Assembly: GCA_963555705.1 (NCBI GenBank)
Contig: OY743174.1
Span: 26,043,608 to 26,107,607, forward strand
Source of the DNA: Ligustrum vulgare
Taxonomy: Eukaryota > Streptophyta > Magnoliopsida > Lamiales > Oleaceae
Length of the DNA: 64,000 nucleotides
Direction of reading: 5' to 3'
Shown here: positions 1 to 10,847 of the stretch, piece by piece
Position numbering within the stretch: the first letter of the stretch is position 1
How the letters are laid out: every line of letters starts with the position of its first letter
The notes under the pieces: generated by a model
Seen by the model: only the letters and a program-made list of their open reading frames with translations
Databases searched by the model: none
Told to the model about the DNA's origin: nothing
Program-made: the position numbers and the translations under genes

Positions 1-713
1 AAGTACATATCCAAGTTTCTTGGATAAAATTAATGACGAGGCATACTTGCAGGGCAGAGCCATACTTGCTCCAACACTAGATATTGTTAAATCCGTCAAC
101 GATTATATGGTTTCAATGAATTGTGGTGAAGGGAAGATATATTTAAGTTCAGATTCTACATGCAAGTCAGATACCAATTTTGGTCTTTTGGGAGATCTTC
201 ATTCACCATAATTTTTAAACAGCAAAAAATGTTCTAGCATCCCAAACCACGAGTTAAAATTGAAAATTGGTGTTCCAATTATGTTATTGAGAAATATTGA
301 TCACACTGTAGGCCTCTGTAATGGAACCAGACTTATTGTAACAAGGCTTGGGAGCCATGTTATAGAGGCTAAAATTTTGTCTGGAATTAACGCTGGACAG
401 AAGGTTTTTAACTTTTTATACCAATGATGTCATTAACTCCATCTGATCCTAGAATCCCATTTAGGTTTCGAAGAAGACAGTTTCATTTGATTGTTTCATA
501 CGCAATAACAATTAAGAAGAGCCAAGGACAGTTGCTATCCCATGTTGGACTTTTCTTGAAGAGACCCGTTTTCAATCATTGCCAACTATACGTTGCTGTG
601 TCGAGAGTCACCAATAGAGTTGGATTGAAAATTCTTATACGTGACAAAGATGGTGAACAGACGAATACAACAACTAATGTTGTTCACAAAGAAGTTTTCC
701 GTAATTTGTAGTA
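1..713 (+). pseudogene. Helitron PIF1-like helicase, C-terminal remnant
   Basis: Decayed C-terminal end of the PIF1-type helicase of plant Helitrons, which unwinds DNA during rolling-circle transposition. Visible family motifs are RAILAPT near 55-75, YLSSDS near 140, IGVPIMLLRNID near 275-305, LCNGTRL near 313, then in another frame LTPSDPRIPF near 430-460, ITIKKSQGQ near 505-530 and the motif VI segment LYVAVSRVTNR near 583-615. The tail TTNVVHKEVFRNL ends at the stop at 709-711. The first two blocks share a frame but are separated by a TAA at 209-211; the third block lies in a different frame after a break near 421. It is therefore a pseudogene, truncated on the left by the window edge. A Helitron-type 3' terminus follows 165 bases downstream, which fits. 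Confidence 0.9.
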
Positions 714-852
714 ATTGTAATCATTTGTAACATTCTATATTTATGAGTTATATCACGGTACTTTATTTGTTACGTTCTTATTCTAATTATAAATGCGAAT
801 AGTTCTTCTACGTTATATATGTACAAATATTTACTTTAGAAAATGATACATT

Positions 853-879
853 CCGTGCATCGTACGGGTAGAAAACTAA
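853..879 (+). mobile_element. Helitron 3' terminus (hairpin plus CTAA)
   Basis: CCGT at 853-856 pairs with ACGG at 864-867, followed after eight bases by CTAA at 876-879 and a host T at 880. This is the Helitron 3' signature: a short hairpin, then CTRR, inserted between A and T. It closes the element whose helicase tail ends at 711. Confidence 0.8.
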
Positions 880-880
880 T

Positions 881-2037
881 AAGTTTTTAAAATAAATAGT
901 TTATTCATTCCTTTTGGTTCTAATTGGCATTATTATTCCATAAATAAAGAAATTTCTTTTTCATAATGGTTTGATTTTTATTATTGTTCTTCCATCCTAC
1001 TATTACTAATACAGTTATCCATAAAGTCGAAGTTGCCTCAAATGCCTAATGAATGAGCAGCCAACAGTAGATGGAAGCAAGGGCATGGGGCCTGTATAAA
1101 TAAGGTACCTTTGTTATCATCTTATCATTGCTTTTAGCCATGGTACTTTATTTATTTCAATAATTCTAATAAAAAAATCTTTAAAATTTTGTGTTTGTAG
1201 AGACCTGATCTTTCTGCCGTGCTCTGACTTATGTTGGTGTTATGGACATGCTAAGGTTTCACGAGTTTATAATTGGTGATTGGAGTTTTTTCGAAGATAG
1301 CTCTTTATATCTTTTTCTATTTGATGATCTATTCTGAATGTTTTCCATATTCGACCTACTAACCAGTCCATGCATGGAATTCTAACTATGGTTGTTTCGA
1401 GAAGGAGGAAGAGTTTAATTAGCTAATCAAGCATTTTTTTTTCTTTCAATAAGGCATTTCTCCATTACGTTTAATCCAGGCAATGCACAGAAACTTGCTA
1501 CTCGAATTGTTTAAATTTTTCTTGTGATAAAATGATTTTGTAAAAGAAAAATGCAAGTGAAATACCTATGTTTGGGATCTTGGGAACGGAGGTTTTTTTT
1601 TTTTTTTTTTGAGAAATGAAGGACGTGGGGTTGCTATCCAGCAGCAGGACTAAGGACTCATTTACTAATGATCGCTTTCTTTAATTTTTCAAATGAATCT
1701 TAATCTTTTTCACATGGTTGTTAGTATTGCATTTTCTGATTCCTATGCTTGTAGGTAATTTTTTTCCCTTTAATTCGATGTGGCATTAATTGATTATAAA
1801 TGAAGAGTATGATGATTTAGATGTTGGGGCATGTCCCAATTTACTTGAATTAATCTAATTCACAAATATCATTGTGATCCAATACAATATGTTAGTTGCG
1901 GAAGATGGGGACCAAAAAGTATCACGATTCAATTAGGATGTGAAAGATTTTATTGGATATATTACTACATGTATTTAACATAACGTAGTGGTCAAGAATT
2001 AATGATATAGCTTATCCCAAATTCAGTGGGAACAACA
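881..2037. other. Intergenic, no gene recognised
   Basis: AT-rich sequence with a poly(T) run near 1592-1610. No open frame, TIR pair or coding homology was recognised. Confidence 0.5.
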
Positions 2038-2429
2038 GTATGGAGTAGGGGTGAATGCGGTCTGATTTGGGCAGTTTTTAACACATTTTCAAACCAAATC
2101 ATTTCTAGCGGTGTTACATTTTTCCAAACCAAACCATTTTTCGCAGTTTGGTTCGGTTTTAATTCGCGATTTTTTCTTATCAACATAATATAATATATTT
2201 TAATATAAAGATAATTAAGTTAATATATAAGCTAATACGAGAGTTAGTAATGTTAGATGTTAAATTCATTTGTATTTATTTTCAATTCACTATAAAAACA
2301 TGAAGTTGAAAAAAAAAAAACACAATTGTAATTGCATTGTATTTGTTCCCTAACTTCTTTTCAAACAAACATGACAGGTCATCGTCACCAAAATGTTTAG
2401 AAAAATCATTAATCTTAGACATACCATAA

Positions 2430-2642
2430 CTAGTCATTCTTTTTTGCTTTTTTTTTTTTTTTGGTTGAAACCATATGGGGGTACTTCTTGCATAAATGTG
2501 TGATATGATTCCATAAAGTACTAGTTCCACAAATTTTAGTATGATACTCATACAATTTTTCACAATAATTACATTTTACTTTGGCTCTCTTCTTGTTGAT
2601 CTTAGCTTTAGTGTCTAGGTTTCGGAATTCAACAAGAAACAA
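2430..2642 (-). pseudogene. BED zinc-finger fragment of a hAT transposase
   Basis: The 70-residue minus-strand frame contains AKVKCNYCEKLYEYHTKICGT followed by TLWNHITHLCKKYPH. This is the layout of the BED-type zinc finger (CX2C, then H near a WNH motif) found at the N-terminus of plant hAT (RICESLEEPER-like) transposases, where it binds transposon ends. The frame then runs into a lysine-rich stretch encoded by a poly(T) tract, and no dimerisation or catalytic region follows. It lies inside the TSD-flanked element 2046-3460, so the two observations support each other. Not expected to be functional. Confidence 0.75.
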
Positions 2643-2836
2643 ATTCTAGAAAATAAAATAAAATAATCAAATGATATTGCTTGCAAAGAAATCTAAACAT
2701 GTGATATTCAAATTCTTACCCTGATTCGAACCTTCTGATATCGATTGAAAAATCTTCCCTGACTCTCCAAAATAAAATCAAATACAGGAAGAAATTGGAA
2801 GTACATATGCCTATGTATATTGTTCTAAGAATCTAA

Positions 2837-3000
2837 GCCTCCATTTGGCAAACATGTTTTTAAACATGTTTTTTCCTATACAAATCCCAAATCACTTTTT
2901 AACCATACACATTTTCTATCTCCATTTTTCAACAACAAATTTTACTTAAAAAATATTTAAAAATATGTTTTTAAACAAAAAAAGTTTAACAAACAGAGGC
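2837..3000. mobile_element. Tourist-like MITE (164 bp) nested in the hAT element
   Basis: Terminal inverted repeats GCCTCCATTTGGCAAAC (2837-2853) and the inverse of GCCTCTGTTTGTTAAAC (ends 3000). They are flanked by the trinucleotide TAA at 2834-2836 and 3001-3003. A TWA duplication and a GGCC/GCCT...TTTGG terminus are typical of PIF/Harbinger-derived MITEs. It carries no coding sequence. Confidence 0.7.
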
Positions 3001-3468
3001 TAATTGATAATAGTGGAAAGGAACTTGAAAGCTGGAAGGAAGCAAGTGGACGAATAAAAACAAAAAATGACTGACTGAATTAGGAAGTTGGAACATTTTA
3101 GTTTTGAATCTCCATTAATTGGGCTTTTAGGGTTGAAGTATGTTGTTAAATGGTGGTATGAATTATAGGTTAATAGGATTTTGTAGTTGGGCATTAGACG
3201 AGTTTTTTTTTTTTTTGGCATTAGACGAGTTTTTTTTTTTTTTTTTGAAACTAGACGAGAACTTTTATTCATTAGATAAAATTGATTTTTTTTTGTGAAA
3301 AAAACTCTAAATCTAAATGAATAAAAATTATTTTTTTAATTAAAAAATTAACTTTGGTTTGGTTTGAAAATTTTGGCGGTCCACGTAGAACCGAACCAAT
3401 GGTTTAAAACCAACAGTTTCGATTTGATTTGCGGTTTGACGATTTTTTTGTGCAGCCCTAGTATGGAG

Positions 3469-4650
3469 GTTGCTCATCTCATCTATCGTTGCATTGCCTT
3501 AAATATGATTTTTATTGTGCTGTATATTGAGGAGGTTTATGGAACTTTTTAACTTACATTTGCATAGTTGTTCTGCCTGATGTGATCTACTAAAACTTTT
3601 TGTAAATTAATTTCTCTTGTTTTATGCATTTTAATTCATGTCATTGTTTTCATTTCTTTTTCCTTTTAATATATTTTTCTCAAGTACTAGCCCTTGCACA
3701 ATGTCAGGGGACCATGGGATGAATCTTGAGATAAGACTACTCAGTATCCGTCCACCATGTTGTTGACAACATATCATAATGATCGGGTTTAGCCATTACA
3801 CTCGACAAAATTAAGTTTTTATTATTTCCTTTTTTTGTAATTAATTCATGAGCAGTTTCACTTCATTTATTTGACATTGTCATGTGTGGACATGAATTGT
3901 ACTCTAAATTGTTATTGGATGTACAAGTTCCCTTGTCAATCAGTTTTTCACTCTTCAACATTGGATTTCAAATTATTAAGTCCATAGCTCCATTTCAAAT
4001 TGTTTGATTCTCTAGCAATGTTTGGAGGCAAGGAGAAATATGTGCAAGGCAAACACCGATTACGTGGAGACATAAATGTACTCTTGACTGCCAAGTCCCA
4101 GTTCCTCAAGCAAGAGTTACTCTAGAATAACTTGTTTTATTAGACCATTCAGTTTTGTAATGGTCATGTAAATTTCGATTTGGTATGTTCAAAAGACGAG
4201 AAAATGGTTGTTTATACAACTGGAAAATGAGCCTCTACTATAGGATCCACAACAGTAGTTCACAAGGACTCGGTCACATGAGAGTGGACTCTTGAATGAG
4301 GGGCACTTGTTATGGCCAATAGATGGATAAGTCTTATAGATGAGTTCGAGAAAATGGACGATTAGGATAGGTAACCAATTGCATGTTGAATAGATGTCTC
4401 CTAATGTCTTCCTACATTCTTTATTTAAGTTATCTCAACATTCCAGGGTAAGTATTCATGAAGCAATGGAATAAGCATTAGCATTTCAAAGGTCGGGATT
4501 TCACTTTTCTCCAAGCCTGCTATTGTGTCGTTGCTGTTGCAAAACCTATTGGAGCCATACATTTATCATAATTTTTAGGAAGACATACATTTATTTGGCT
4601 GGCTAATGTATAAGTTGAGTTTGTTCACGTTAATCTATACTTCATTAGAA
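3469..4650. other. Unassigned, AT-rich
   Basis: No gene recognised. The stretch 4015-4125 is less AT-rich and looks vaguely exon-like but has no family I recognise. It lies to the left of a plus-strand Helitron 3' end and could be part of that element, but I found no 5' TC terminus. Confidence 0.35.
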
Positions 4651-4656
4651 ATGCTA

Positions 4657-4683
4657 CACGTGCCTTGCATGTGCGGCCACTAG
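4657..4683 (+). mobile_element. Second Helitron 3' terminus (hairpin plus CTAG)
   Basis: CACGTGC (4657-4663) pairs with GCATGTG (4667-4673) across a three-base loop with one G-U pair. CTAG follows at 4680-4683 with T at 4684. This matches the Helitron 3' signature with a different hairpin from the one at 853. The 5' end was not located, so the element's length is unknown. Confidence 0.65.
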
Positions 4684-4684
4684 T

Positions 4685-5334
4685 TATACCATAAAAAGAG
4701 CCGGTTTGGGTTTTACTTTTCATAACTTTTGTCCACCTTCAAAACAACACAATTTCGAGTCCCGTAAAATGATACGGCATTGGTGAAAGTATAAATCATT
4801 CGTTTTTCCCTTTTCAATATTTTCAGCAATTTTTGCTCTCTTTTGATTGTCTATTGTGTTCCGAAGGCTTCTTCATTCCCCTTTAATCTTCCTTTCTCAC
4901 TAGCCTCTTACTTTTCACTTCGCGGTTTGCCGTCACATATCTTGTTCATGGTGTGAGATCATTTGTTGGTTGTAAATTCCCTCATGTTTGTCCCTTCTAA
5001 GCTTCTGTAATAGTTATTTCGCGAACTATTCTTGTACATGGATTATGTAAATTTTGTACCACCTGAATAGAGATGAAGGCTGATTGTTGCTCCCTTTGAA
5101 ACGCGTGATTGCATTAGTCTTTTGTTGAACAAGTTTGGAGAAGGTGGATATGCTGCTGCAGTTGTAGGTAAAGTGCTTTTACTCCTTTTTTTTAACTTAA
5201 CCCATAGTAACTTTCTAACTTTACCCATTGCGAAAAGTGGGTAAAGTGCATTTACTCCTAGCCAATCACCAATTTCTATTTCAGTCGAAGCCACCACCGG
5301 TCTCGAGAGAAAGGTATATCTAAAGTTTAATCAA
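4685..5334. other. Unassigned intergenic
   Basis: No recognisable gene. An 84-codon minus-strand frame at 5043-5297 has no recognised motif and is probably chance. Confidence 0.4.
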
Positions 5335-5429
5335 CTAGTTTCACACTTGTGTGATAGACGGACATATTCCATTGACAATGTATACGGAAAAATGGGAAAA
5401 TTCAATAAAAATTAACAACATCGAGTGTC

Positions 5430-5461
<32 letters not shown>

Positions 5462-5494
5462 GAAGAAGAAGAAGAAGGATGATGATGATGATGA
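5430..5494. repeat. Compound trinucleotide microsatellite
   Basis: Consecutive runs of AAT, then AAG, then GAT repeats, lying between the Helitron terminus and the helicase tail. Confidence 0.95.
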
Positions 5495-5568
5495 TGTTAT
5501 CAAGAGTATGGAAAACTTCTTTATACACAACATTAGTAGTCACATTTGTTAGGCTCCCATTGTTGTCG
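5495..5568 (-). pseudogene. Helitron helicase C-terminal tail fragment
   Basis: The minus strand encodes SLTNVTTNVVYKEVFHTLDN, matching the final segment of the plant Helitron helicase (compare TNTTTNVVHKEVFRNL at the left end of this window). Only this tail is recognisable; the helicase motifs that should precede it are absent or unrecognisable. Confidence 0.7.
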
Positions 5569-5744
5569 ACCGTATATTTACTTCCATCATTAGCAGACTT
5601 CAACCAACAATTAATTTTAATCACACATTTTATGGGATTCACAACTGTACAATCACTTATATCATCAACTTTTATCAAAATTTACTATAAATGTGATTCT
5701 AATCTATACAAATAGGGGCAAGTAATATACAAAAAATTAAAAAT

Positions 5745-5890
5745 CACAAAAAAAGAAATACGTACGTTCCCATAATGCACCTCGCGTCTGTAAAACCATT
5801 GGTGTGTCCAAAAGTGACCAGATCTGCTATCTTCTTATCAATCACCAGCATGTAATCTTGGGCAGCTTCCCCACTCTGCCCTAACCTGTT
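5745..5890 (-). pseudogene. Unidentified conserved-looking coding fragment
   Basis: The minus strand reads openly as MPNRLGQSGEAAQDYMLVID, then KKIADLVTFGHTNGFTDARC, with balanced composition unlike the surrounding AT-rich DNA. That suggests it derives from an exon. I do not recognise the family. It lies in the same Helitron and on the same strand as the BEL1-like fragment, 11 bases further downstream, and may be a second captured piece. Confidence 0.4.
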
Positions 5891-5901
5891 TGGCATACTG
5901 T

Positions 5902-6120
5902 TTAAAACATATTTTTAAACAACATAATTTCTTGTTGAGACATGTTGGAATCCAAAGCTCCAACATGAGTAACATCTGAATGGGATAAGAAATTCATATA
6001 CATTCTTGTATTACCACGAATAAATGGTGTTTCAGAATATGATTCGGGCAAAGGAACCCTTGAATAAAGCATCGTTGCAGAGTCTCTTTGATTATTTGAA
6101 CTCGAAAAACATGTAGCCAT
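5902..6120 (-). pseudogene. BEL1-like homeodomain protein, N-terminal exon fragment
   Basis: A 72-residue frame starting MATCFSSSNNQRDSATMLYS, followed by PLPESYSETPFIRGNTRMYMNF and later GALDSNMSQQEIML. This resembles the conserved start of a group of plant BEL1-like (BELL/TALE) transcription factors, which begin MATY-x-SSNNQRD, continue with an MMMYMN stretch and have a QQQEIL motif. BELL proteins pair with KNOX proteins in meristem control. Nothing of the SKY/BELL domain or homeodomain is present and the frame stops after 72 residues, so this is a fragment. Identification is from memory of the family, not a search. Confidence 0.6.
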
Positions 6121-6611
6121 TACACAATTCTCTTTCTACGTAGGAAAATTGAGAAAAATCACCACCAAAGATACAAAATTTTTTATGAGTTTATGATCTT
6201 CTAATGTTCATATATTACACTTCATAATATAAGCTTCAGAGAGAGCTACTGGTACTTTTTACAATTCAAACACAAAGCATAAACTACATACAACATGTGC
6301 CCAATAGTTCCTGGTAAGAAAGCAAATCCTAACAAAAGACATTCCATTAACATGTTCTTGAATATAAGTGGAAGGTTGAGTTAATGGGTTGTTCATAAAA
6401 TAATGTGTCAAAATTCAAAATTTGAGAAAAACAATAAAGCATTCACTTTTTTTGTGTGTAAATGTTTGAGTTACGTATTGTCCCCGAAAAATATTGGGAC
6501 AAGAATGACATTACTTATAAATCCACAAAAAAATAGTTTAAATAACAGTGATACAACAATGAACTTCAATGTCAGTTTAAAATGGTTTTCAAACTTTATT
6601 GTGTTATGCTA

Positions 6612-8336
6612 ATATGACATAGAGCCATGGTCGTCGACTTCATTCATTTGGCCATTCTGTGGTATTCTTGCAACCCTAGAGAACTTGTCTTTGATATTTT
6701 TGAATTCTCCTCTACTTTGGCCTTCTTGGTTTTCTTTGTGGACCACACAGTTTTCTTGTACTCTCCTGTATAGGATTAAATGATCCAGTACCACTTCCGT
6801 TGAAATGTAAAACTACTTAAGCATATTATGTGTTCACTGCCACTTGTAAGTTTAATTTGAATTTGCTGCACAGGAGGTTCAACCAAGGCTCTTCCTTCAA
6901 GTCCTCACCAACTATTGACACTGCATCAAATAATGTGTCTTCCTCATCTCGAGTAGTAGGCCTGGGCAAAAGAACTGAAACTAGTGGTTCAGTTCTGTTC
7001 TATCAAAATTTTAAACGGTTCTGGTTTTAAAAACCAAGAACCATCAGTTCCGGTTCTTAATTCAGAACTAGAACCAAGAACCAAAACAAAACACGATTTT
7101 TTTTTATTTTTTTAAATATAAATTTAAAAAATATAAAGAAAAAATCAACAATTCCTAATCTTAATGCATATTATCCGGTCCATTAATAAATATCAGTTAC
7201 CCAACAACTATTAACTCATTAAACATTACAATAACTATAAGCAAAACAAGTAATAAACAAAAAATCATAGATCAAAAATCATTTTTCTTTTATTGGTTCT
7301 GTTGTTCAGCTTTAAACCTTTAGTTATCAGTTCTTCAAGAATCAACAAACATTAAATCTTCACTCTTCATCTTACAATTAATTGTCATATAGGATTTGTT
7401 AGACTTGTGTGAGTGTTCCCTGAAAAGGTGGAGAATTACGAGCAGAAATTAAAATTTTTTTAGAAGGAGCACATACGCGAATTAGGAGATACGTTACTAT
7501 CTAAAAGGGACTGAATATTTTGATGTCAAGGATTTTGAGTGTTGTATTCGCATTTTGATCAAGGTCGATGAACTTACCATCTTACGACTCTTACTAGCCA
7601 GAATCTATCATGGCTTTATCGCTTAAGTTTAAAAATTTTAGTTTAGGAAATCTGAACTGGAACCGGAACAAAAACTATTTCGGTTCGGTTCTTCTCTTGC
7701 AAAAGAACCAACGTTCTTTTCAAAAGAACCATCGGTTCTTGGTTCGGTTCCCTAGGAACTAGAACCATATGGAACCACGTTCACACCTATTGAGCAGCAT
7801 AGTTCTTATACAATGTTGGTAATAATCTTCTTCAATTGATGCACCTTGTAGCACAACCACTTCAATACCTTTAAATCGTTGAGCCTAAAAAACACGGTCG
7901 ACCCAATTTCTTTGAGATCACAAACTTTTTGCATAGATTTCTCTGCAATGGACAACAGAGAATGAAATCCAAGATATCCATCAATATAAACTTTCTCATC
8001 CAATTGCCTAAGCTTTCTCGGATCATCCCCTTTCTTCATTCGTGCTTCCTTAAAAATTGGCAACAGAATGACGACATGATCAACTGGAGTAGCAATGTAC
8101 AGGTGGCCGTCTTCACAAACACAATCTCCAAAGAACTATGGCCCATAAGATTGCTTGAACCAATGACATTCTTGAAGAACTCCGCCAGTAAAGAGGTAGC
8201 AAGAAATGTTCCGAGTTTTTGAAAGCCGAAGAGATAAAAATTGGCGAACATGCTTCCCGTTTGTGGAAGGATCTGGCACAATCAGAACACAAGTTTCATT
8301 TACGCCTTCCCAATAAGTCATTGGGAGCTTTAGCAT
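6612..8336 (-). pseudogene. RNASEH2B: RNASEH2B (ribonuclease H2 subunit B) pseudogene, interrupted
   Basis: RNase H2 removes ribonucleotides from DNA in the nucleus; subunit B is a non-catalytic scaffold subunit. Reading leftward from 8336, one frame holds TYWEGVNETCVLIVPDPSTN, GGVLQECHWFKQSYG, a stop where the family has Trp (8136-8138), then DGHLYIATPVDHVVILLPIF, EARMKKGDDPRKLRQLDEK, DGYLGFHSLLSIAE, KEIGSTVFFRLNDLKVLKWL and HQLKKII. After a frameshift near 7808 it reads KNYAAQ, is interrupted by a hAT-like element (6957-7789), and resumes as DEEDTLFDAVSIVGEDLKEE, PWLNLLCSKFKLNLQ and, in a further frame, FKNIKDKFSRV. About 250 residues run without introns, suggesting a processed copy or a Helitron-carried cDNA. 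No clear poly(A) tract or flanking repeat was found. Nonfunctional. Confidence 0.85.
6957..7789. mobile_element. Non-autonomous hAT-like element (833 bp)
   Basis: Ends TAGGCCTGGGC (6957) and inverse TAGGTGTGAACG (7789 inward). Flanked by an 8-bp duplication TCGAGTAG (6949-6956) and TTGAGCAG (7790-7797) that matches at 6 of 8 positions. The subterminal regions hold many GGTTC/GAACC motifs on both sides. No coding sequence. It split the RNASEH2B pseudogene between codons that read ...KNYAAQ and DEED..., which independently fixes its borders. Confidence 0.8.
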
Positions 8337-8554
8337 TTGCCTTAACTTTAAATTTTTCCCTTTCTGTTCACAACAGTGGGCGGATTTAATTTTTTTAAGA
8401 GAATCGACGGGACATTCAGAATGAACAATAAATTGATGAGCACTTTAGTTGATCTTTACTGTTTGGATTATTCTATTTAACCACATCAAGTGAATGCACC
8501 TATACACTATCTAGCTAAAAAATATAGACTGGTTCATTAATAAATTATAAGGGA
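8337..8554. other. Spacer between pseudogene and LTR nest
   Basis: AT-rich; no gene seen. A GGGCGGATTTAA stretch near 8380 resembles the GGCGGA-type transposon ends seen elsewhere in the window, but no partner end was found. Confidence 0.35.
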
Positions 8555-9609
8555 TAAAGTGTGTAACGCCCCGAGTTTCATAAAATCTAGGACTCAACGT
8601 CGTCCTTTAAATCTAACTTTATCGCGGAAAACAAACTGAATTCTAAACATTATATTTATTTGTAAATTAGCAATGACAACTTAAGTCAAATAAATTTATT
8701 TAAAACATTTCATAAAATTCTAAATTTGAAATTCTTAAGTTTTGTAACGACAAAATAAATTATCAACTCATAACCCGTGACTTTCAAAAAAATATAGCTT
8801 CATCTATTAGTTTGCCACAATTGCACTTAATTCGCCACCATTTTCGAAATCTGCAAAAACTATTAAAAACGGAATGAGATTTTCAAAGAAATACTCAGTA
8901 GACTCATCACTAATAATTAATTTACAGAATAATTGAATACATAATTATGCAACTAATACAGTGATCACATCATCATAATCATAAGCTCTTTAAAAATCAT
9001 AGGGTATGGGTAATTTCGTCTCATGCATTTAAGCATTTAAGTTATGCATAACCACATCATTATCTCATGCGTTAAAGCATTTAAGTCATGCATAACTACA
9101 TTATGATTTTTATCTCATAAAAGATATTATTGTCTTGTATCATGCATCAAAGCATTTAAATCACATAAAATTCACATAGTTCATGCAATTATAATTTAAA
9201 CTAATTAGTGGGGGCGAGTCTACCTCAATTCACGAGTTTGAAAGTAGAGCGAAAAATATCACGTTAATCCTTTAAATCTCCGAACGCTTCATCTAGTCAA
9301 AAGAAAATTAAACTAATTTAGTACTTCTACAATTTAAAGATTAAAGTGATAAAATAAGGTTTAGGGAATTTAAAAGTTTAGGGGCTGAAATAGACTTATT
9401 TTCGAAAATGAAAAGGACCGACTCATAGATTTTCAAAACACTAGGGTTCAACTAACTTGTTTCAAAATGTAGGGATTAAGTTCAAGGACTTTTAAAACAA
9501 GGGGACTGAAATAATAACTTTTCAAAACAAAAGGACTGAAACGAATAACTTTGAAAACTATTGGGCTTAGAGAAATTTCAAAAATTAAAATCTTAAAATA
9601 AAACATCCA

Positions 9610-9614
<5 letters not shown>

Positions 9615-9640
<26 letters not shown>

Positions 9641-9641
9641 A
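9615..9641. repeat. (AG)n microsatellite
   Basis: About 13 AG dinucleotides inside the inner solo LTR. Confidence 0.95.
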
Positions 9642-10847
9642 AGGAAACGCGAAGGGGTTTCGCCCCGTTTGATCCCCAAGGCTGTCGGCCGGTGGCGGTG
9701 ACGCCATTGCGAGTTGGCAGCAGGAGTGTAGGGGAGTGTGAACAAGAATGAAGTGGGCTTGATTTTTGGTGCAAGAACCGAGACAATGGGTTTCGAATTT
9801 AGGGACTATTCCGGTGAAGAATTTGGAAGCGAAGGTAAGTGATGGGTTTCTTGGTTTGATTTCTTGTTTTAATTGGTTGTTTGGGTATCATTTGGTTGGG
9901 GATTTTGGAGTGAGACAGTGACTGTTTGGGTGGTTCTATCGGCTGCGTGGCTTTGGGTATATGAGATCTGCCATTTCAGATTGTGTGTGTGATGTTGGTT
10001 GATGCTCTAGCTGGTGGTGGTCTAATTTTGGTTTGGGTTGGATGCGTGGTGTGCGCGGTGGTGAAGGGGTAGTGACGGTTACTGGTGGATTGGATGAAGC
10101 TCATGGTGTGTTCGGTTGGTGGTTTGATTTTCGCAGATTGTGGTATATGGATTGATGTTGTTTTGCTTTTGAATTTGAATTTGTTTCCGCCCCCTTCAAT
10201 CCATTGATTGAATTGAGGTGACGACCTTCGACTTTCCCGAATTCCATTCATTGGATTTATGAGTCTTGAAGGTGAAACTCAATAAAGGAGCAGCCACAGT
10301 TTCATTTGTGGAGGAAAAATTCATACCCAGTGTTCGGAGCTTGCAGAATTATTTTTTTTGTCTCTGTGTCTAGGAGTGAGTTGAGGTGAATGGGTTTATA
10401 TGCTACGTATTGATTTGTTTCAGGATGGTAAGTTAGAGGAGATCAAGGATTGGGAGAAATTGAGGGAATAGCTATGGAAATATAAATCTCTATTTGACGA
10501 AGATCGTGTGAATATGGGGAGGAAAATGGTTAGAAATATAATAAAGATTGTATGGAAAAATGTGTGATTGGAAGTTGCCAAAATGGAGGAAAATTTTTCT
10601 AGATTGGATTAAAGGAATGTTTAATAATTTAAATTGGAAAAAATAACAAAATTGGGAATTTTGAACTAAAAGATATATGAATAAAACTTGAACTAACGTT
10701 ACTTTAGATTTAAATTGGCAAGTCAGGGGAAAATCTTGATTGATGGTAATTGGAGATAATTTCGGGAAAATAGAAATCTGTTAAGAAATGGAAAATGTGA
10801 TAAGATGATATTGGCAAATTGGTGTTGATATTGTAATGTAGGTTGAT

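Larger units (their letters stand above)
2046..3460. mobile_element. hAT-type DNA transposon, decayed, with 8-bp TSD
   Basis: Ends are TAGGGGTG (2046) and the inverse CAGCCCTA (3453-3460). They are flanked by a perfect 8-bp duplication GTATGGAG at 2038-2045 and 3461-3468, the size made by hAT transposases. The subterminal regions are rich in inverted motifs such as AACCAAACC and GGTTTGGTTT. The interior has a BED zinc-finger remnant on the minus strand and a nested MITE. At 1415 bp it is far too short for a full hAT transposase (usually 600-800 residues), so it is a deletion derivative. Confidence 0.85.
5335..6120 (-). mobile_element. Minus-strand Helitron with captured gene fragments (minimum extent)
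   Basis: Read on the minus strand, a perfect 14-base palindrome TCACACAAGTGTGA (5354-5341) is followed by AA, then CTAG (5338-5335) and T: a Helitron 3' end. About 185 bases inside lies the last piece of a Helitron helicase (NVTTNVVYKEVF), nearly the same spacing as between helicase tail and terminus at 711-879. Further inside are coding fragments that do not belong to the helicase, including the start of a BEL1-like homeodomain gene. The 5' end (to the right on the plus strand) was not found, so 6120 is a minimum. Helitrons are known to capture host gene pieces; that this one did so is inferred from position and strand. Confidence 0.65.
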
